Assembly: GCA_964563335.1 (NCBI GenBank)
Contig: CAZLWL010000003.1
Coordinates: forward strand, 1-64,000
Direction: 5' to 3'
Length of the DNA stretch: 64,000 bases
DNA from: QNBT01 sp964563335
GTDB taxonomy: Bacteria; Planctomycetota; Phycisphaerae; Sedimentisphaerales; Anaerohalosphaeraceae
In this document: positions 61,576 through 64,000 of the stretch, one piece after another
Numbering within the stretch: the stretch's first letter is position 1
Layout of the letters: each line of letters starts with the position of its first letter
Translations under genes and position numbers: made by a program
Notes under the pieces: generated by a model
What the model was told of the DNA's origin: nothing
What the model saw: the letters and a program-made list of their open reading frames with translations, nothing else
The model's database searches: none

Positions 61576-62217
61576 TTATTTCTGCAGGACTTTTGCCTCC
61601 GAGCCTTCGAGGAGTCTTTTAATGTTCTCGGCGTGGCGGACGATAACAAGAAGCCCCATTATCATGGCCACTACAATTAAAGGCCAAAGCTGCAGGAACC
61701 TCCACTCGCCAAACACGGCGATTGACGCTATCAAAGATATTGGAAAAGCGACAGCCGCGGCTATCGAGGCGAGCGATATGTATCTCCATATCAAAACCAC
61801 CCCCGCCCAGATGATAAGGGCGATAATGCCGGGAATCGTATAATAGGGATAAAGGCCCAGAACCACGCCCAGACTCGTCGCAACGCCTTTGCCGCCTTTG
61901 AATCTTAAGTATATGGGAAAGATGTGCCCCATTATTGCCGCGCACCCCACTGCCAGCCATAGTGATAAGGCGCCCACCGTAAGCTCGCCGATTATCAGCT
62001 TTGCTATCAGCATCGGCACTAATCCTTTGAGGCAGTCGAGGACAAAGCACACATACGCCCACTTTTTGCCCAAGGCCCTTGCGACGTTCGTCGCACCGAT
62101 ATTGCCTGAGCCGATGCTGCGAAGGTCTTTACCGTGCGCCGTTGCGATAAGTACACCGAACGGCACCGACCCAAACAGATACGCCAACGCTATAAGAAAG
62201 ACAAACAACTCAATCAT
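61576..62217 (-). CDS. plsY: Glycerol-3-phosphate acyltransferase PlsY
   Basis: 213 residues with five to six membrane segments. Signatures 'YLFGSVPFGVLIATAHGKDL', 'SIGSGNIGATNVARALGKKW', 'IFPIYLRFKGGKGVATSLGV' correspond to the catalytic GSGNxGATN and KGGKGVAT loops. Acylates glycerol-3-phosphate with acyl-phosphate, the first step of phospholipid synthesis. Overlaps the upstream glycosyltransferase by 8 bp. Confidence 0.95.
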   Translation of the reverse strand: MIELFVFLIALAYLFGSVPFGVLIATAHGKDLRSIGSGNIGATNVARALGKKWAYVCFVLDCLKGLVPMLIAKLIIGELTVGALSLWLAVGCAAIMGHIFPIYLRFKGGKGVATSLGVVLGLYPYYTIPGIIALIIWAGVVLIWRYISLASIAAAVAFPISLIASIAVFGEWRFLQLWPLIVVAMIMGLLVIVRHAENIKRLLEGSEAKVLQK

Positions 62218-63433
62218 TTACCTTCTGCCTTCTGTCCTCTGACTTCTGACTTCTGACTTCTGACTTATTGAGTATGCTCTCGTAAAGTTCAACCATCTGT
62301 CTTGCATGTCGCACAATAGATATCTTCTCAGCCAGATTATCCTGTATTATCGCGTCGGCGGCGCGAGCGGCGTTTGCCTCATCGGCATAGAAACTCATCG
62401 CGCCCGCTAAGGCTTCAACGTCATCGCACCTGTCAATCACCATGCCGTGCCGCTTATTCACAAATAGTTCCGCCGCACCGTTATATCGTGTAGTGATTAC
62501 AGGTTTCGCTGCAACCAGCGCTTCTAAGATAAATCGCGAGCACGGGTCATACCAGCTCGGCAGCACAGCAGCGTCACTGATTGAAAGGGCGTTCTGGATA
62601 TTACGCAGCCTCCCTAAAAAAACTATTCTCTCGCTCACTCCAAGTTTCTTTGCAAGGTGCCGGTATCTTCTCGAACTGCCCGCCCCGGCGACGATAAGGT
62701 ATATCGGCCTTGCCGTTTTGCCCTCCGCAGTTAGCGCCAAAGCCTCAATAAAATTGGCCAGACCTTTAAGCCTGAAATTATTGGCGGCGAACAGAAACTT
62801 TGCCGGCTGAATCGCTTCGGTAATGCCGAGCTTCACAAAAATCTGTCTGCGCAGCTCCGTCGTCTTTTCCGCGTGCACCTCCTTGCCGACCTTGACCCCA
62901 TTGTGTACCACCACGATTCGCTCGTCGCCAAGCCCATAGTGCTCCTTGAACTGCCGCTTTACGTATTCGGAAACCGCTGCAACGATCGTGCGGTTGTAGT
63001 CATTGCACAACTCTTTTTCGGCGCGAAGCAAAGCAAGCCTGCGGACATTTGCGTAATGTGTGGTCATCTTGTACCACGAAACAATCGGGTTTTGGTAGCT
63101 TGCGGCATTGCGGATAATCGCCTCAGGGTAAGTCCCGCCCCTCGGCTGATATACATCGACGAAACTAAACGGCAGCGTACTGTGGATAATATCATAATGG
63201 TTATCTATGAGATGATTTCTTAGCGCTTTGCCAAACTCGGCAAATGACGTCCGCTTGCCGCCGCCTGCCCCGCAAAGAATCTTAATATTCCCGGCCTGCG
63301 TCTCGCCCTTTGCCGCCAACACCGTAACCTTAACATCCGCCAGCGACAACTGAGAAGCCAATTCAAAGACCGACCGCTCCGCTCCACCTAATGCAATGTC
63401 CACTCGCTCAATTATTAGGGCCGTCTTAATCAT
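62210..63433 (-). CDS. Glycosyltransferase, GT4 family, LPS-core type
   Basis: 407 residues. N-terminal 'IERVDIALGGAERSVFELAS' is the GGAE-type acceptor loop, and the C-terminal donor site reads 'GAGSSRRYRHLAKKLGVSER' and 'ISDAAVLPSWYDPCSRFILE' with 'ALVAAKPVITTRYNGAAELF'. This pattern fits WaaG-like core glucosyltransferases. The adjacent WaaP-like kinase supports an LPS core role. The C-terminus after about residue 388 is encoded by a 7-base tandem repeat (KSEVRSQKSEDRRQK), so it is longer than its relatives. It overlaps plsY by 8 bp. Confidence 0.85.
   Translation of the reverse strand: MIKTALIIERVDIALGGAERSVFELASQLSLADVKVTVLAAKGETQAGNIKILCGAGGGKRTSFAEFGKALRNHLIDNHYDIIHSTLPFSFVDVYQPRGGTYPEAIIRNAASYQNPIVSWYKMTTHYANVRRLALLRAEKELCNDYNRTIVAAVSEYVKRQFKEHYGLGDERIVVVHNGVKVGKEVHAEKTTELRRQIFVKLGITEAIQPAKFLFAANNFRLKGLANFIEALALTAEGKTARPIYLIVAGAGSSRRYRHLAKKLGVSERIVFLGRLRNIQNALSISDAAVLPSWYDPCSRFILEALVAAKPVITTRYNGAAELFVNKRHGMVIDRCDDVEALAGAMSFYADEANAARAADAIIQDNLAEKISIVRHARQMVELYESILNKSEVRSQKSEDRRQKVND
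62222..62263. repeat. Heptanucleotide tandem repeat at the 3' end of the glycosyltransferase gene
   Basis: Six units: CTTCTGC, CTTCTGT, CCTCTGA, then CTTCTGA three times. It provides the last codons of the reading frame. Confidence 0.8.
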
Positions 63434-63460
63434 TACTTTCTGATTATAACCGCCAAAGGC

Positions 63461-64000
63461 TCATATTGCAAAGCCGACCGGCCGGCCGTGCTTCGTATCG
63501 TGAGCGGCTATTCTTTTGGCCCGGGCGTTGACCTTCCGAATGAGCCGCTTGTCGGCGCACGTCAGCTTCTTTCTGCCCGCGTATCGAAGATAGAAACGGA
63601 GTCTGTCCGCCCGCGAAAAATATTTCGCCCCAGCCGAATAGTAAAGCTGCGAAATATCCTTTACGCGAAACCTTTCTCTTGGCAGCCACGGCTTAAACAC
63701 ACGCTGCAGGTCAATCAGATACAAATCGCCCACCTCCCCAAGGAATACATGAGAAAAATACAGGTCGCAATGTCGAAAGCCCGTTTCGTGAAACCGCCTT
63801 ACAAAATCCGCCAGGCCTTTGATAAATGCGCTGCGCCGTTTCAGGTTCTCGCCCGAACGCTCCTGGTAAAAAAAATCCGGCAGCTTGCGCTCCAGAGACT
63901 CGGCCCGCTGAATCTGGCGCGTTATTATGAAACTGCGCTTTTCAAAACCCCACGCCCATTGCTCGCCGTATGCGATGGTCTCGGGTGTGTTAATTCCGGC
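63461..64000 (-). CDS. Lipopolysaccharide core kinase, WaaP/Kdo-kinase family, N-terminus beyond window
   Basis: 179 codons to the right edge, open throughout. Kinase-like motifs: 'RRFHETGFRHCDLYFSHVFL', in which HCDLYFSHV is the catalytic loop with its Asp, and 'LYLIDLQRVFKPWLP', the metal-binding LID. Upstream, 'AWGFEKRSFIITRQI' is the hinge region. WaaP-type enzymes phosphorylate inner-core heptose. Lies 27 bp upstream of the glycosyltransferase gene, same strand. The C-terminal 'TCADKRLIRKVNARAKRIA' is basic. Needs the N-terminal half to settle the subfamily. Confidence 0.85.
   Translation of the reverse strand, partial: AGINTPETIAYGEQWAWGFEKRSFIITRQIQRAESLERKLPDFFYQERSGENLKRRSAFIKGLADFVRRFHETGFRHCDLYFSHVFLGEVGDLYLIDLQRVFKPWLPRERFRVKDISQLYYSAGAKYFSRADRLRFYLRYAGRKKLTCADKRLIRKVNARAKRIAAHDTKHGRPVGFAI

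Noticed and set aside
1..64000. CRISPR arrays, rRNA genes, prophage and integrase genes
   Set aside because: No regularly spaced direct repeats, rRNA motifs or phage genes were found; the only tRNA is tRNA-Tyr.

Overview
The window reads as part of a bacterial chromosome from an uncultured member of the Planctomycetota, most likely Phycisphaerae or a relative. This is inferred from several secreted proteins with C-terminal PEP-CTERM sorting signals, right-handed beta-helix and LamG surface proteins, and general gene style. No rRNA is present to settle it. A 100-base run of N (29496-29595) with the same 55 bases on both sides shows it is a draft or metagenome assembly. Most genes lie on the minus strand in tightly packed operons.

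Layout. 1-3410 holds two tandem copies of a two-gene unit (PEP-CTERM protein with SGG repeats plus secreted beta-propeller); one propeller is cut short by a small XRE regulator. gyrA (3957-6581) follows, then 1.4 kb without clear genes, then three co-directional PEP-CTERM proteins (7964-9974), a glycosyltransferase, panB and a candidate small RNA (about 12714-12861). 13018-27277 is a complete-looking type IV pilus/type II secretion-like operon: ATPase, platform protein, two GspG-like pilins, GspH-like and PilV-like pilins, three large minor pilins fused to seven-repeat propellers or LamG domains, a PilX-like pilin, a PilM-PilN fusion, PilO and a secretin. A GAF histidine kinase is transcribed divergently. 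After tRNA-Tyr and a broken beta-helix gene come ftsW-murG, then the Bat (aerotolerance-type) operon moxR-DUF58-SurA-like-lipoprotein-batA-batB-batC-batD-batE (32601-42722).

The right half is mostly housekeeping: the gltX-pfkB-thpR-recA-alaS operon (43678-50803), an IS1182-type transposase remnant, a molybdenum-cofactor operon (mobBA fusion, moeA, moaA, moaC, MOSC; 51838-56034), a short-chain dehydrogenase, rpmB and gatC-gatA-gatB, then plsY and lipopolysaccharide-type genes (glycosyltransferase and a WaaP-like kinase running off the right edge).

Two kinds of repeat thread through the window. One is a family of palindromic elements with GTCATTCTGA-type ends and a CCCGGCGCGCCGGG core, sitting inside operons. 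The other is short tandem repeats of 7-base units (one of 8) in spacers and at gene ends. The most novel-looking system is the pilus operon whose minor pilins carry built-in propeller or lectin-like heads, suggesting a dedicated adhesive or substrate-binding tip.
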